From NCBI GenBank assembly GCA_947473045.1, contig CANJCO010000011.1:1-64000 (forward strand): a stretch of 64,000 bases of DNA, in the 5' to 3' direction. The notes beneath the pieces were generated by a model. The model did no database searches, was not told the origin of the DNA, and saw only the letters and a list, made by a program, of their open reading frames with translations. Numbering within the stretch: position 1 is the first letter of the stretch; the number at the start of each line of letters is the position of its first letter. This DNA comes from Myxococcales bacterium. GTDB lineage: Bacteria > Myxococcota_A > Polyangia > Polyangiales > Polyangiaceae. This document shows, in pieces, positions 43,710 through 50,727 of the stretch. Both the position numbers and the translations under genes were made by a program.

Positions 43710-45122
43710 GTGAAGCGGATTATTTTTTCGGGCGCCATTTTGCTCGCTGCGGCTTCGGTCATCGCGAGCTGCGCGAACGCGCAGGACATCAAAAACTGCG
43801 GCACACAGGAGCTCTGCGGAGCGATCTGTGTCGACCTTCCGAGCGATACAGAAAACTGCGGCGCGTGCGGCGTCGTGTGCTCCGGCGCCGATGCCTGCGT
43901 CGCCGGCAAGTGCACGGCGCAGTGCCCTGGCGGCGAAACCGTGTGCGCGGACGCCAAGGGCCGCTCGGCCTGCATCAACACGAAGAGCGACAACGCCAAC
44001 TGCGGCGCGTGCGGCAAGAGCTGCAAGACCGGCGAGGCTTGCGTCAGCGGTATTTGCAGCGCGCCCTGCTCGGGCAAAACGATTTGTACGCGCGACGGCG
44101 GCGTCTCGTACTGCACCGATCCGAAGACCGACAACGCCAACTGCGGCGCGTGCGGCAAGGCGTGCAAGGCCACCGAAGCGTGCGTGATGGGCGCCTGCGT
44201 GGGCTCGTGCACGCCGGATCAGTCGCTCTGTCCGGGTGGTGATGGAGGCGGCGCGTTCTGCGCAAACCTGCAGACCGACAACGCCAATTGCGGCATGTGC
44301 GGTCAACCGTGCGGCAAGCTCGAGGCCTGCGTCGCGGGCGCGTGCACCTCCCAGTGCGCGCCTCCGCAGCAGCTCTGCACGCCCGAAGCCGGCGCGGCCT
44401 ACTGCGCGAGCACGATTACCGACAACGCCAACTGCGGAGCCTGCGGCGTCTCGTGCCCGCAGAACAAGCCGGTGTGCTCGGGCGGCGTGTGTACCGATGG
44501 GCAGAAGATCAGCGCGATGTTGTGCGGGGCTTCGCAGCAGTCGTGGATCGTCGACGTGCAGACCAAGCTGCTCGCGACCAACGCGTTCACGGCCGTCGAT
44601 GTCGTCAACTGCGGCAGCGCGACCCCGACCCTCGCGCAGATGCAGGGTTACCAGTCCATCCTCGCGTTTTCCGACAGCGGCTTTCAAAACGCGGCCACGC
44701 TTGGCGACAACCTCGCCGATTTCGTCGCCGGCGGCGGCTACGCGGTGGTGGCCGTGTTCGCCAACGCCAGCGTTCCGCTGAGCGGCAAGTGGAGCTCACA
44801 GGGCTACAACCTCATCAACCCTGCCGGCCAGGACCAGCCCACCGAGAGCGGCGCGCTGAAAATTCTCGACCTGTCGAGCCCTCTCGTGGCGGGCGTATCG
44901 ACGCTCACCGCCACCGCCGGCTACAAGAGCACCGGGTCGGCGACCAACGGCGGCATCGTGGTCGCCCAGTGGGGCAGCGGCGCTCCGCTCATCGTGCGCG
45001 GCGTCAAGAACAACCGAAACCGCGCCGAGATCAACTTCTACCCGCCTTCGTCGGGCGCGCGGAACGACTTCTGGGTGGGCGACGGCGCGACCATCATGAA
45101 GAACGCGCTCACGTACCGCTGA
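43710..45122 (+). CDS. Cysteine-repeat lipoprotein with GATase-like C-terminal domain, paralog 2
   Basis: This is a 470-residue protein from GTG, with a signal ending at lipobox VIASC. Residues of about 30-260 hold five to six repeats of the same (T/S)DNANCGACGK type as the divergent neighbour. From about residue 265 the cysteine repeats stop. A soluble domain of about 200 residues follows (MLCGASQQSWIVDVQTKLLATNAFTAVDVVNC, SILAFSDSGFQNAATLGDNLADFVAGGGYAVVAVF) whose Rossmann-like strand pattern resembles glutamine-amidotransferase-like or ThuA-like domains but lacks an evident catalytic Cys. It is probably on the cell surface, and the function is unknown. Confidence 0.72.
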   Translation: MKRIIFSGAILLAAASVIASCANAQDIKNCGTQELCGAICVDLPSDTENCGACGVVCSGADACVAGKCTAQCPGGETVCADAKGRSACINTKSDNANCGACGKSCKTGEACVSGICSAPCSGKTICTRDGGVSYCTDPKTDNANCGACGKACKATEACVMGACVGSCTPDQSLCPGGDGGGAFCANLQTDNANCGMCGQPCGKLEACVAGACTSQCAPPQQLCTPEAGAAYCASTITDNANCGACGVSCPQNKPVCSGGVCTDGQKISAMLCGASQQSWIVDVQTKLLATNAFTAVDVVNCGSATPTLAQMQGYQSILAFSDSGFQNAATLGDNLADFVAGGGYAVVAVFANASVPLSGKWSSQGYNLINPAGQDQPTESGALKILDLSSPLVAGVSTLTATAGYKSTGSATNGGIVVAQWGSGAPLIVRGVKNNRNRAEINFYPPSSGARNDFWVGDGATIMKNALTYR

Positions 45123-45279
45123 CAGCCCTCATCGCAGGGAGTGCGGCGCTCCAGCCAGCTGGGCCGAGCGCCGGTCTCTTGCGTGTATTGCGCATTGTTT
45201 CGCGCACGCGGGCGACGCGGTGCAGGGTTGCGACACGCGCGCCTGCGACGCGGCTACGTGGGCTCGCCGGCAAGCGCTG

Positions 45280-45939
45280 TCAGTGCTGAAGGATGGAGAG
45301 CTTCGCGACCGAGTATTCGCCGCCGTCGGAGCCGCAGCCGGAGTTCGGAGTCCAGCCGGTCACCTCGAGCGCGACGGTGTGCGAGCCGCTGGCGACCGGA
45401 AGGGTGCGCCGCATGCTCCAGTTGCACCACCACGATCCAGTGTTGGAGTTGCCGCTGCCCGGACAGCCGATGATGCGGTCGCCCCACGTGCCGTTGCCGT
45501 AGGGGGTTCCGTCAACCACGAAGCGGAAGCCGCAGTGACCTCCCAGGTAGCCGTTGCCGGCGATGCCGTAAACGGAGCCGTCGGCGCTCATCTCGAGCGT
45601 CGCGTTCGACGACACGGAGAACGTCGTCGTCGCGCCCGCAACCGCCGCCCAGTTGGCCGCCCCTGTCGCCGTCCACGCGCCAGTCTGGGTGGCCGTGTAG
45701 ATGTTGGAGATGCTCGCCGCCCCCGGATCGCCCTTGGCCCCCGGCGCGCCGGTCAGACCCTGGGCTCCGGCTGGCCCTTGGACGCCCGGCGGGCCCTGAA
45801 TGCCCTGCGCGCCTGGCGGTCCGGGAGGCCCCACCGGCCCGGGCGGACCTGCGTCACCCGGGTCGCCCTGCGTGCCTTTGGTCGCGCCGCACGCCGCGAG
45901 CAGGAGCACCGAAAACACCGCGTTCATCGCTCGCTTCAT
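45280..45939 (-). CDS. Collagen-like lipoprotein
   Basis: This 219-residue protein has a signal ending at lipobox LLAAC (Cys near residue 17). Residues of about 25-75 are some sixteen G-X-Y triplets (for example [16 protein letters not shown]), the collagen pattern, in which X and Y are often Pro. The C-terminal 140 residues are a separate globular domain rich in Gly, Trp and Thr ([39 protein letters not shown]) with four Cys. Bacterial collagen-like proteins trimerise and act in surface adhesion or spore/coat structures. AGGTG before ATG 45939 supports this start. It converges with the cysteine-repeat gene across 157 bases without a gene. Confidence 0.78.
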   Translation of the reverse strand: MKRAMNAVFSVLLLAACGATKGTQGDPGDAGPPGPVGPPGPPGAQGIQGPPGVQGPAGAQGLTGAPGAKGDPGAASISNIYTATQTGAWTATGAANWAAVAGATTTFSVSSNATLEMSADGSVYGIAGNGYLGGHCGFRFVVDGTPYGNGTWGDRIIGCPGSGNSNTGSWWCNWSMRRTLPVASGSHTVALEVTGWTPNSGCGSDGGEYSVAKLSILQH

Positions 45940-46037
45940 GGGACACCTCACGGGGCCAGCGTAACGCGAGTGCGGCCCGGCGAGCGCACCTTTTGTCCCG
46001 GCCGGCGCCGCCCCTGCCCGCCAGATTTCCGGCTCCA

Positions 46038-46098
46038 GGACCCCGAAAAAATCGCGTCTTTCGGGGCGGGGAGGTGCATACCTCCCCGAGATGAAAGG
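46038..46098 (+). repeat. 60-bp palindromic element, copy 1
   Basis: It starts GGACCCCGAAAAA, pairs with TTTCGGGG as a first hairpin, then has GGGGAGGT-GCAT-ACCTCCCC (46068-46087), a perfect 8-bp stem with a 4-base loop, and ends GAGATGAAAGG. It is nearly identical to the copy at 46158. Confidence 0.85.
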
Positions 46099-46101
46099 CT
46101 G

Positions 46102-46125
46102 GCAGGGTGTTGAAAAACACCCTGC
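46102..46125. repeat. Hairpin with 10-bp stem and GAAA loop
   Basis: GCAGGGTGTT (46102-46111), GAAA, AACACCCTGC (46116-46125) form a perfect 10-bp stem closed by a GNRA tetraloop. It follows copy 1 of the 60-bp element by 3 bases. Confidence 0.8.
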
Positions 46126-46157
46126 TAGGAATTGGCGAAGTCAATTGCGTGGGGTGG

Positions 46158-46217
46158 GGACCCCGAAAAACCGCGTTTTTCGGGGCGGGGAGGTGCATAC
46201 CTCCCCGAGATGAAAGG
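46158..46217 (+). repeat. 60-bp palindromic element, copy 2
   Basis: It has the same order of hairpins as copy 1. The differences are confined to the loop region of the first hairpin (AAAAACCGCGTTTTTC instead of AAAAAATCGCGTCTTTC). Because changes sit in the loop and keep the stem pairing, structure seems to be what is conserved. Confidence 0.85.
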
Positions 46218-46220
46218 ATA

Positions 46221-46245
46221 GCAGGCCGCTGCTTCAACGGCCTGC
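46221..46245. repeat. GCAGGCCG...CGGCCTGC hairpin, copy 1
   Basis: Arms GCAGGCCG (46221-46228) and CGGCCTGC (46238-46245) pair perfectly around a 9-base centre. The minus strand reads GCAGGCCGTTGAAGCAG..., sharing the GCAGG-N3-GTTGAA frame with the hairpin at 46102. Confidence 0.75.
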
Positions 46246-46274
46246 TGGCAGGCCGCTGCTTCAACGGCCTGCCA
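46246..46274. repeat. TGGCAGGCCG...CGGCCTGCCA hairpin, copy 2 (tandem)
   Basis: This is a tandem duplicate of the hairpin at 46221-46245 with arms lengthened to TGGCAGGCCG (46246-46255) and CGGCCTGCCA (46265-46274). The two copies are directly abutted. Confidence 0.75.
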
Positions 46275-46322
46275 GGAAGCTCGGCTGCGGTCACCGCTGC
46301 TCGCGCAACCAGCGAGCGCGGC

Positions 46323-46712
46323 TCACGACTCCGATCGCGCGCGCGCCCTCGCGTCCTCGCCGCTCTTGAGCACCGCGGTGCGAAGCGCCTGATCGACGCG
46401 CAACCACTCATTCGCCACCCGCTCGGCCACCCCGTGCGCCGCGAGCGCCCGCCGCAGCAGCTCGTGGCGCCGGTCGAAGTGCCCGGCAAGCAGCGGCAGA
46501 TGAGCGTGCGCCTCCGGGAGGCTCTTGCCGGCATACCGACTGGGACCTCCCAGAAATTTCGCCGTAAACCACAGCTGATGCTCGATGAGAGACTCCTTGT
46601 CGCGACCAGCGAACAGAAAGCCCACCATGACATCGTCGAACAACGCGTCGTAGAGCGTGCGCAAAATGGCGCGCAAACCGGCCTCTCCGCCCGCGTCGTC
46701 GTAGAGCGACAT
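46323..46712 (-). CDS. Truncated haemoglobin
   Basis: This is a 129-residue protein with the 2-over-2 globin size and pattern: MSLYDDAGGEAGLRAILRTLYDALFDDVMVGFLFAGRDKESLIEHQLWFTAKFLGGPSRYAGKSLPEAHAHLPLLAGHFDRRHELL. A His in the HAHL segment is the likely haem ligand. It binds O2 or NO in the cytoplasm. It is translationally coupled to cyaY (TGATG overlap), a pairing that links haem/iron handling and frataxin. The last 15 residues are Arg/Ala/Ser-rich. Confidence 0.88.
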   Translation of the reverse strand: MSLYDDAGGEAGLRAILRTLYDALFDDVMVGFLFAGRDKESLIEHQLWFTAKFLGGPSRYAGKSLPEAHAHLPLLAGHFDRRHELLRRALAAHGVAERVANEWLRVDQALRTAVLKSGEDARARARSES

Positions 46713-47041
46713 CAGCCGAACGGCACGTCGACGCCCGCGTGCTGCTTGACGACGCTCGAAATCGTCGCGAACAGCTCGCTTCCTGTGCCTTTGTCGTCCA
46801 TCCAGCGCCCACCCTCGTCGTCGTAGGCGAAGTGCCAGGCGCGATCGCGCGCGGCGAGCCAGATTTGCCTCGTGGGGCGCTGCGTGTTGACGATGCACTT
46901 GATCGAGTTGCCGAGCGTGAGCGTCACCACGTCGCCCGCCCGATCGCAGTCGACGACGTCGGGGTCGAAGGCCCCCATGACGTCTTCGATGCGCGACATC
47001 ACGGCATCGGCGAGGTGCTTGTAAGTGGACTCATCGAGCAT
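46712..47041 (-). CDS. cyaY: Frataxin homolog CyaY
   Basis: This 109-residue protein matches the frataxin fold: two helices around a beta sheet, with an acidic N-terminal helix region (MLDESTYKHLADAVMSRIEDVMGAFDPDVVDCDRAGD), strands VVTLTLGNSIKCIVNTQRPTRQIWLAARDRAWHFAYDD and the GSELFATISSVV end. E. coli CyaY has 106 residues. Frataxins regulate IscS and bind iron in iron-sulfur assembly, consistent with the ISC operon 5 kb away. It lies 7 bases after apaG and overlaps the haemoglobin gene. Confidence 0.92.
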   Translation of the reverse strand: MLDESTYKHLADAVMSRIEDVMGAFDPDVVDCDRAGDVVTLTLGNSIKCIVNTQRPTRQIWLAARDRAWHFAYDDEGGRWMDDKGTGSELFATISSVVKQHAGVDVPFG

Positions 47042-47048
47042 GGGCGCC

Positions 47049-47432
47049 TCAGTTGAGCGAGTGAGGAAGCGACAGCGCGAAGGGCGCGATCACCGCATCG
47101 AAGGTGAATCCGTCGGGGCATACCATTTGATAGGTGCCCCTCATCTCGCCGCGCGGCGTGGCGAGCACGCAGCCGCTCGTGTACTCGAAGTGCTGACCGG
47201 GCTGGAGCAGCGGCTGATGACCCACCACTCCGGGCCCTTTCACCTGCTCGACCTTGCCTTCGCCGTCGGTGATGATCCAGTGCCGGCTCCTGAGCTGCGC
47301 AGTGCGCTCGCCCGTGTTTTCGATGCGAATGGTGTACGCGAATACAAAGCGTCGCGCGCGGGGCGCGGACTGATCGGCGACGTACTGGGTCTTGACGGAG
47401 ACGCGTATCCCTTGCGTGGTTGCTTCTGACAC
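47049..47432 (-). CDS. apaG: ApaG-domain protein (Co2+/Mg2+ efflux protein)
   Basis: This 127-residue protein starts from GTG at 47432. It follows the E. coli ApaG pattern along the whole length: TTQGIRVSVKTQYVADQSAPRARRFVFAYTIRIENTGERTAQLRSRHWIITDGEG, then GPGVVGHQPLLQPGQHFEYTSGCVLATPRGEMRGTYQMV. It is a small beta-sandwich domain. E. coli apaG mutants are linked to Co2+ and Mg2+ handling, and the biochemical role is uncertain. It begins the apaG-cyaY-haemoglobin operon, 32 bases after the esterase stop. Confidence 0.93.
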   Translation of the reverse strand: MSEATTQGIRVSVKTQYVADQSAPRARRFVFAYTIRIENTGERTAQLRSRHWIITDGEGKVEQVKGPGVVGHQPLLQPGQHFEYTSGCVLATPRGEMRGTYQMVCPDGFTFDAVIAPFALSLPHSLN

Positions 47433-47464
47433 AGGCCAATCAGTGCCACGCCCGCCGTTGCGCA

Positions 47465-48448
47465 TCAAGCGCCGCTTGCGGTGTGCCGGCCGAGAAACGC
47501 GTGGGCCGCGCGCCATTTTTCGCGCGCCGCCTCACGCCAGACGAGCGCGTCGTAGCCGTGAATCTCGCCCGGAGATATGTGCAGATTGCACTCAGCGCCG
47601 AGTCGGTCGAGCGCGACTTTGAGCCGCTGCGACTGCGCGAGCAGCGGATCGCGGGTGCCGATCGAGACGAAAAACGGGGGCATCGGTCGCTCGGTGCCTG
47701 TCGCCCGCTCGAGGAGCCACAGCGGGCTGTGGAGCGCGTCTTCATCGCGCGGGTCCCAGACGCGCGTGCCCACGTAGCTCGTCGACGCGTCGAGCATCAT
47801 GCGCTTGACCCAGCCAGGCATGGTGGGATGCGCGTCGAGACGGTGAACATCGTGGACGTCGAGAAATGGGTAGGTCGCCACGACCGCACGCAGCGGCAGC
47901 CGCGCGTCGAACACGCGCCGCGCGAAGGGCTCGGAACGCCGCGTGGCCTGGGCCACAGCGAGCGCAGTGACGAGATTGCCCCCAGCAGACTCTCCCGCGA
48001 TCGCAAGGCGCGTCGTATCGCCTCCATACTGGGCGGCGTGCGCTGCGACCCACAGCAGAGCCTCGCTCGCGTCCTGCAGCGGCACTGGAAATTGGTTGCG
48101 AACCCCCAGCCGGTAGTCGATGTTGAACGTCAGATAACCCTTGCGCGCGAAGGCGAGCGCCATCACGCGGTGGGTATCTTTCGAGAGCATGGCGAACCCG
48201 CCGCCGTGCACATACATCACCACGGGGAGCGGCTTCGGCGAGCGCGTGGGCACATAGACGTCGAGCCGATTTTCCGCGTGAGGTCCGTAGGCGACGTCGC
48301 GAATCACGCTCACGCTGTGGCGCTCGGCGCTTGCGTCCGGAAACATGTACCTTACGCGTGTTACCGCGTGGGCCACCGTGTCGACCACGCGCGAGCGCAC
48401 GACGCCGCGCGCGACGTGCAGCCGCTTCGAAAAATGGGAGATCGCCAC
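47465..48448 (-). CDS. Alpha/beta-hydrolase of the hormone-sensitive lipase/GDSAG-like family
   Basis: This is a 327-residue protein. The oxyanion motif HGGGFAMLS (MYVHGGGF) and the nucleophile elbow GESAGGNLVTALAVA are those of the HSL esterase family. The Asp lies in IGTRDPLLAQS and the His in ISPGEIHGYDAL. There is no signal peptide, so it is cytoplasmic. It would hydrolyse short to medium acyl esters; the natural substrate is unknown. Two copies of longer ORFs on the opposite strand are shadow sequence. A copy of the window-wide dyad lies in its 3' half. Confidence 0.92.
   Translation of the reverse strand: MAISHFSKRLHVARGVVRSRVVDTVAHAVTRVRYMFPDASAERHSVSVIRDVAYGPHAENRLDVYVPTRSPKPLPVVMYVHGGGFAMLSKDTHRVMALAFARKGYLTFNIDYRLGVRNQFPVPLQDASEALLWVAAHAAQYGGDTTRLAIAGESAGGNLVTALAVAQATRRSEPFARRVFDARLPLRAVVATYPFLDVHDVHRLDAHPTMPGWVKRMMLDASTSYVGTRVWDPRDEDALHSPLWLLERATGTERPMPPFFVSIGTRDPLLAQSQRLKVALDRLGAECNLHISPGEIHGYDALVWREAAREKWRAAHAFLGRHTASGA
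47579..47591. repeat. Window-wide dyad, GTGCA-GAT-TGCAC
   Basis: This is a full match to KTGYA-N3-TRCAM with perfectly symmetric arms, inside the HSL-type esterase gene. Confidence 0.5.
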
Positions 48449-48469
48449 AGGCTCGCCTACGCAGCGCGA

Positions 48470-49465
48470 TCAGGCGAGCTTCACGGACATCGGGGGAATG
48501 CTGCCCTGCGGAATGGGCGGCAGACCAAGCTCGACGCGGTTGCGGCCGAGGCGCTTCGCTTCGTACACCGCCGCGTCGGCGCTCGCGAGCAGCGACGCGG
48601 CGTCCGCCTCGCGCGGGCGAAGCGCCACGCCGACCCCAATGCTGCACGTGACCGGCAGGGTGTGCTCCCCTGCCCTGATCGGAGCGTCTCCGAGCGCGGC
48701 GCGCAGGCGCTCAGCGCTGCGCAGCGCCCCATCGGCCTCACAGGAAGGCAGCACGACCACGAACTCTTCGCCCCCGAAGCGGCCCAGAATATCGTACGCC
48801 CGCAGCGCGCTCTTGAAGCGCGCGCAGGCCTCCCGGAGCACCGCGTCTCCCGCCGCGTGGCCGCAGGTGTCGTTGACGCGCTTGAAGAAGTCGAGGTCGA
48901 GCATGAGCACGCTCACCGGCTCGCCGTCACGACGCGATCGCGACAGCTCGCGATCGAGCGCCTCGGTGAGGGCGGCGCGGTTGAACACCCCGGTGAGAAT
49001 GTCGTGCGAGGCCTGATAGCGCAGGCGCTCGCGCGTGGAGATAAGCTCGCACTGCAGCTCGACGATGCGCGCGCCAGAGCGCAGGCGCACTTCGAGCTCC
49101 TGGGCGTGAAACGGCTTGGTGAGATAATCGTCGGCGCCCGCGTCGAGGCCCGCGATGAGGTCGTCCTTGCTGTCTTTGCCGGTCACGAGGATGACGTAGA
49201 CGTAGGGCTCGCGGTTGGCCTTGCGCAGCTTGCGGCAAATCTCGGGGCCGTCGACGCCCGGCATCATCCAGTCGAGAATGGCGATGCTCGGTGAGTCGAT
49301 CCCCTCGAGCACGGCGAGCGCCTCGAGGCCATCGCGCGCCGAGGTCACTTCGTAGCCGCGCTTCTTCAGCAGCGACTCGAGACGCTTGCGGCTGATGACG
49401 TCATCATCGGCGACGAGCACGCGCGCGGCTCGAAGCGACGGAGGCGGACTGCCGGAAAAAGCCAT
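48470..49465 (-). CDS. Response regulator with GGDEF domain (diguanylate cyclase)
   Basis: This is a 331-residue cytoplasmic protein. Residues of about 15-130 are a receiver (RVLVADDDVISRKRLE, phospho-acceptor in AILDWMMPGVDG, KPFHAQELEVRL). A short helical linker leads to a GGDEF domain (about 165-325) with DILTGVFNRAAL and the active-site GGEEF in RFGGEEFVVVLP. The RAYD motif five residues upstream is the inhibitory I-site for product binding. It is therefore probably an active, feedback-inhibited maker of cyclic di-GMP controlled by phosphorylation (PleD type, one receiver). ATG 49465 is the start. Confidence 0.95.
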   Translation of the reverse strand: MAFSGSPPPSLRAARVLVADDDVISRKRLESLLKKRGYEVTSARDGLEALAVLEGIDSPSIAILDWMMPGVDGPEICRKLRKANREPYVYVILVTGKDSKDDLIAGLDAGADDYLTKPFHAQELEVRLRSGARIVELQCELISTRERLRYQASHDILTGVFNRAALTEALDRELSRSRRDGEPVSVLMLDLDFFKRVNDTCGHAAGDAVLREACARFKSALRAYDILGRFGGEEFVVVLPSCEADGALRSAERLRAALGDAPIRAGEHTLPVTCSIGVGVALRPREADAASLLASADAAVYEAKRLGRNRVELGLPPIPQGSIPPMSVKLA

Positions 49466-49568
49466 GATCCCCAGAAGACGCCACCCGGCGGCGAAGCTCA
49501 AGCCCGAACGCCAAAAAGAGGCCCCCCCCGCTAACCGCTCCGCTAACCGCTCCGCGCAGAGGCGACCG

Positions 49569-50717
49569 TCAGCCCGTGACCGAGCGTGCGATCACGATGC
49601 GCTGCACTTCGCTGGTGCCTTCGTAGATGGTCGTCACCCGCACGTCGCGCAGGTGACGCTCGGCCGCGAACTCGCGCATGTAGCCGTAGCCACCGTGAAT
49701 CTGCACGGCCTCGTTGCAGATGCGCACCGCGGCCTCGCTCGCGAAGAGCTTCGCCATCGACGCTTCGCGCGAAAACGGGCGCTTCGCCTCTTTGAGCCAG
49801 GCCGCGCGCATCGACAGCAGGTGCGCCGCGTCGAGCGAGGTCTTCATGTCGGCCAGCTTCCACTGAATGGCCTGAAACTCGCCGATCGATTTGCCGAACG
49901 CCTTGCGATCGCGTGCATACTGCACGCTCTCGTCGAGCGCCGCGCGCGCGATGCCTACCGCCTGCGAGCTGATGCCGATGCGGCCGCCGTCGAGGGCCAT
50001 CATCGCGATCTTGAAGCCGCCGTTGAGGGCGCCGAGCATTGCGCTGGACGCGACGCGAACGCCGTCGAACTCGAGCGGCACGGTGTTCGAGCCGCGCAGG
50101 CCCATTTTGTCTTCGTGCTTGCCGACCTTGAGGCCGTTTGCGCCCGCTTCGACCAGAAAGCACGACACGCCGCGCGTACCGGGGAGCTCTTTGGCGTCAC
50201 CGGTGCGCGCCCACACGACGAAGACGCCCGCGTGAGAGCCGCTGGTGATCCACTGCTTGCTTCCGGTGAGAACCCAGTCGTCGCCGTCGCGCACAGCGGT
50301 GGTGCGCATGCCGCCGGGATCGCTGCCGGCGTCGGTCTCCGAGAGCGCGAACGAGCCGGCCGCGTACTCGCCGCTGGCGAGCTTCGGACAGTGGCGCGCG
50401 CGCTGCTCGGGCGTGCCGAAGAAGGCGATGACTTCGCCCACCATGTTCGTCACCGCCATGGTGACCGCAGTCGACGCGCACGCTCGCGCGACCTCCTGCA
50501 TCGCGAGGGCGTACGACACGACGCCGGCGCCCGAGCCGCCGACGTCTTCGGGAACGTTGACCGCCATCAGACCGAGCTCGGCCAGACCCTTGAGGATCTC
50601 GGCGGGAAATCGCTCTTCGCGATCGATCGACGCGGCCTGCGGTGCGATCACGCGGGTCGCGTAGTCGCGGGCGGCCTTTTGCACCATCTGCTGCGTTTCG
50701 GTCAGCTCGAGATTCAT
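49569..50717 (-). CDS. Acyl-CoA dehydrogenase (first of two)
   Basis: This 382-residue FAD enzyme oxidises acyl-CoA to trans-2-enoyl-CoA. Signatures are FALSETDAGSDPGGMRT (FAD/substrate loop) and TSGSHAGVFVVWART. The C-terminal region QIHGGYGYMREFAAERHLRDVRVTTIYEGTSEVQRIVIARSV holds the catalytic Glu (in YEGTSE). Chain length preference cannot be told. It lies last in a three-gene set with a lipoprotein and a second dehydrogenase, 10 bases after the lipoprotein stop. Confidence 0.95.
   Translation of the reverse strand: MNLELTETQQMVQKAARDYATRVIAPQAASIDREERFPAEILKGLAELGLMAVNVPEDVGGSGAGVVSYALAMQEVARACASTAVTMAVTNMVGEVIAFFGTPEQRARHCPKLASGEYAAGSFALSETDAGSDPGGMRTTAVRDGDDWVLTGSKQWITSGSHAGVFVVWARTGDAKELPGTRGVSCFLVEAGANGLKVGKHEDKMGLRGSNTVPLEFDGVRVASSAMLGALNGGFKIAMMALDGGRIGISSQAVGIARAALDESVQYARDRKAFGKSIGEFQAIQWKLADMKTSLDAAHLLSMRAAWLKEAKRPFSREASMAKLFASEAAVRICNEAVQIHGGYGYMREFAAERHLRDVRVTTIYEGTSEVQRIVIARSVTG
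49913..49925. repeat. Window-wide dyad, GTGCA-TAC-TGCAC
   Basis: This is a full and perfectly symmetric match. Arms extend to GCGTGCA/TGCACGC (49911-49927). The octamer GCGATCGC (49905-49912) abuts it directly. It lies inside the first acyl-CoA dehydrogenase gene. Confidence 0.5.
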
Positions 50718-50727
50718 GGCTTCTTCC

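Larger units (their letters stand above)
45940..46322. other. Gene-free stretch filled by hairpin repeats
   Basis: This is the only gap longer than 300 bases in the window. Between 46038 and 46274 it holds two copies of a 60-61-bp element and three GTTGAA-type hairpins, listed separately. The flanks (45940-46037 and 46275-46322) show no ORF, promoter or RNA that I can support. Confidence 0.6.

Noticed and set aside
42832-45122. Zinc-finger or EGF-type metal-binding proteins
   Set aside because: Both proteins have export signals with lipoboxes, and the Cys spacing is that of extracellular disulfide repeats, not nuclear zinc fingers or EGF domains.
46221-46274. CRISPR-like array or tRNA
   Set aside because: There are only two tandem hairpins with no unique spacers, and no cloverleaf with anticodon and TPsiC arms. 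They are palindromic repeats.
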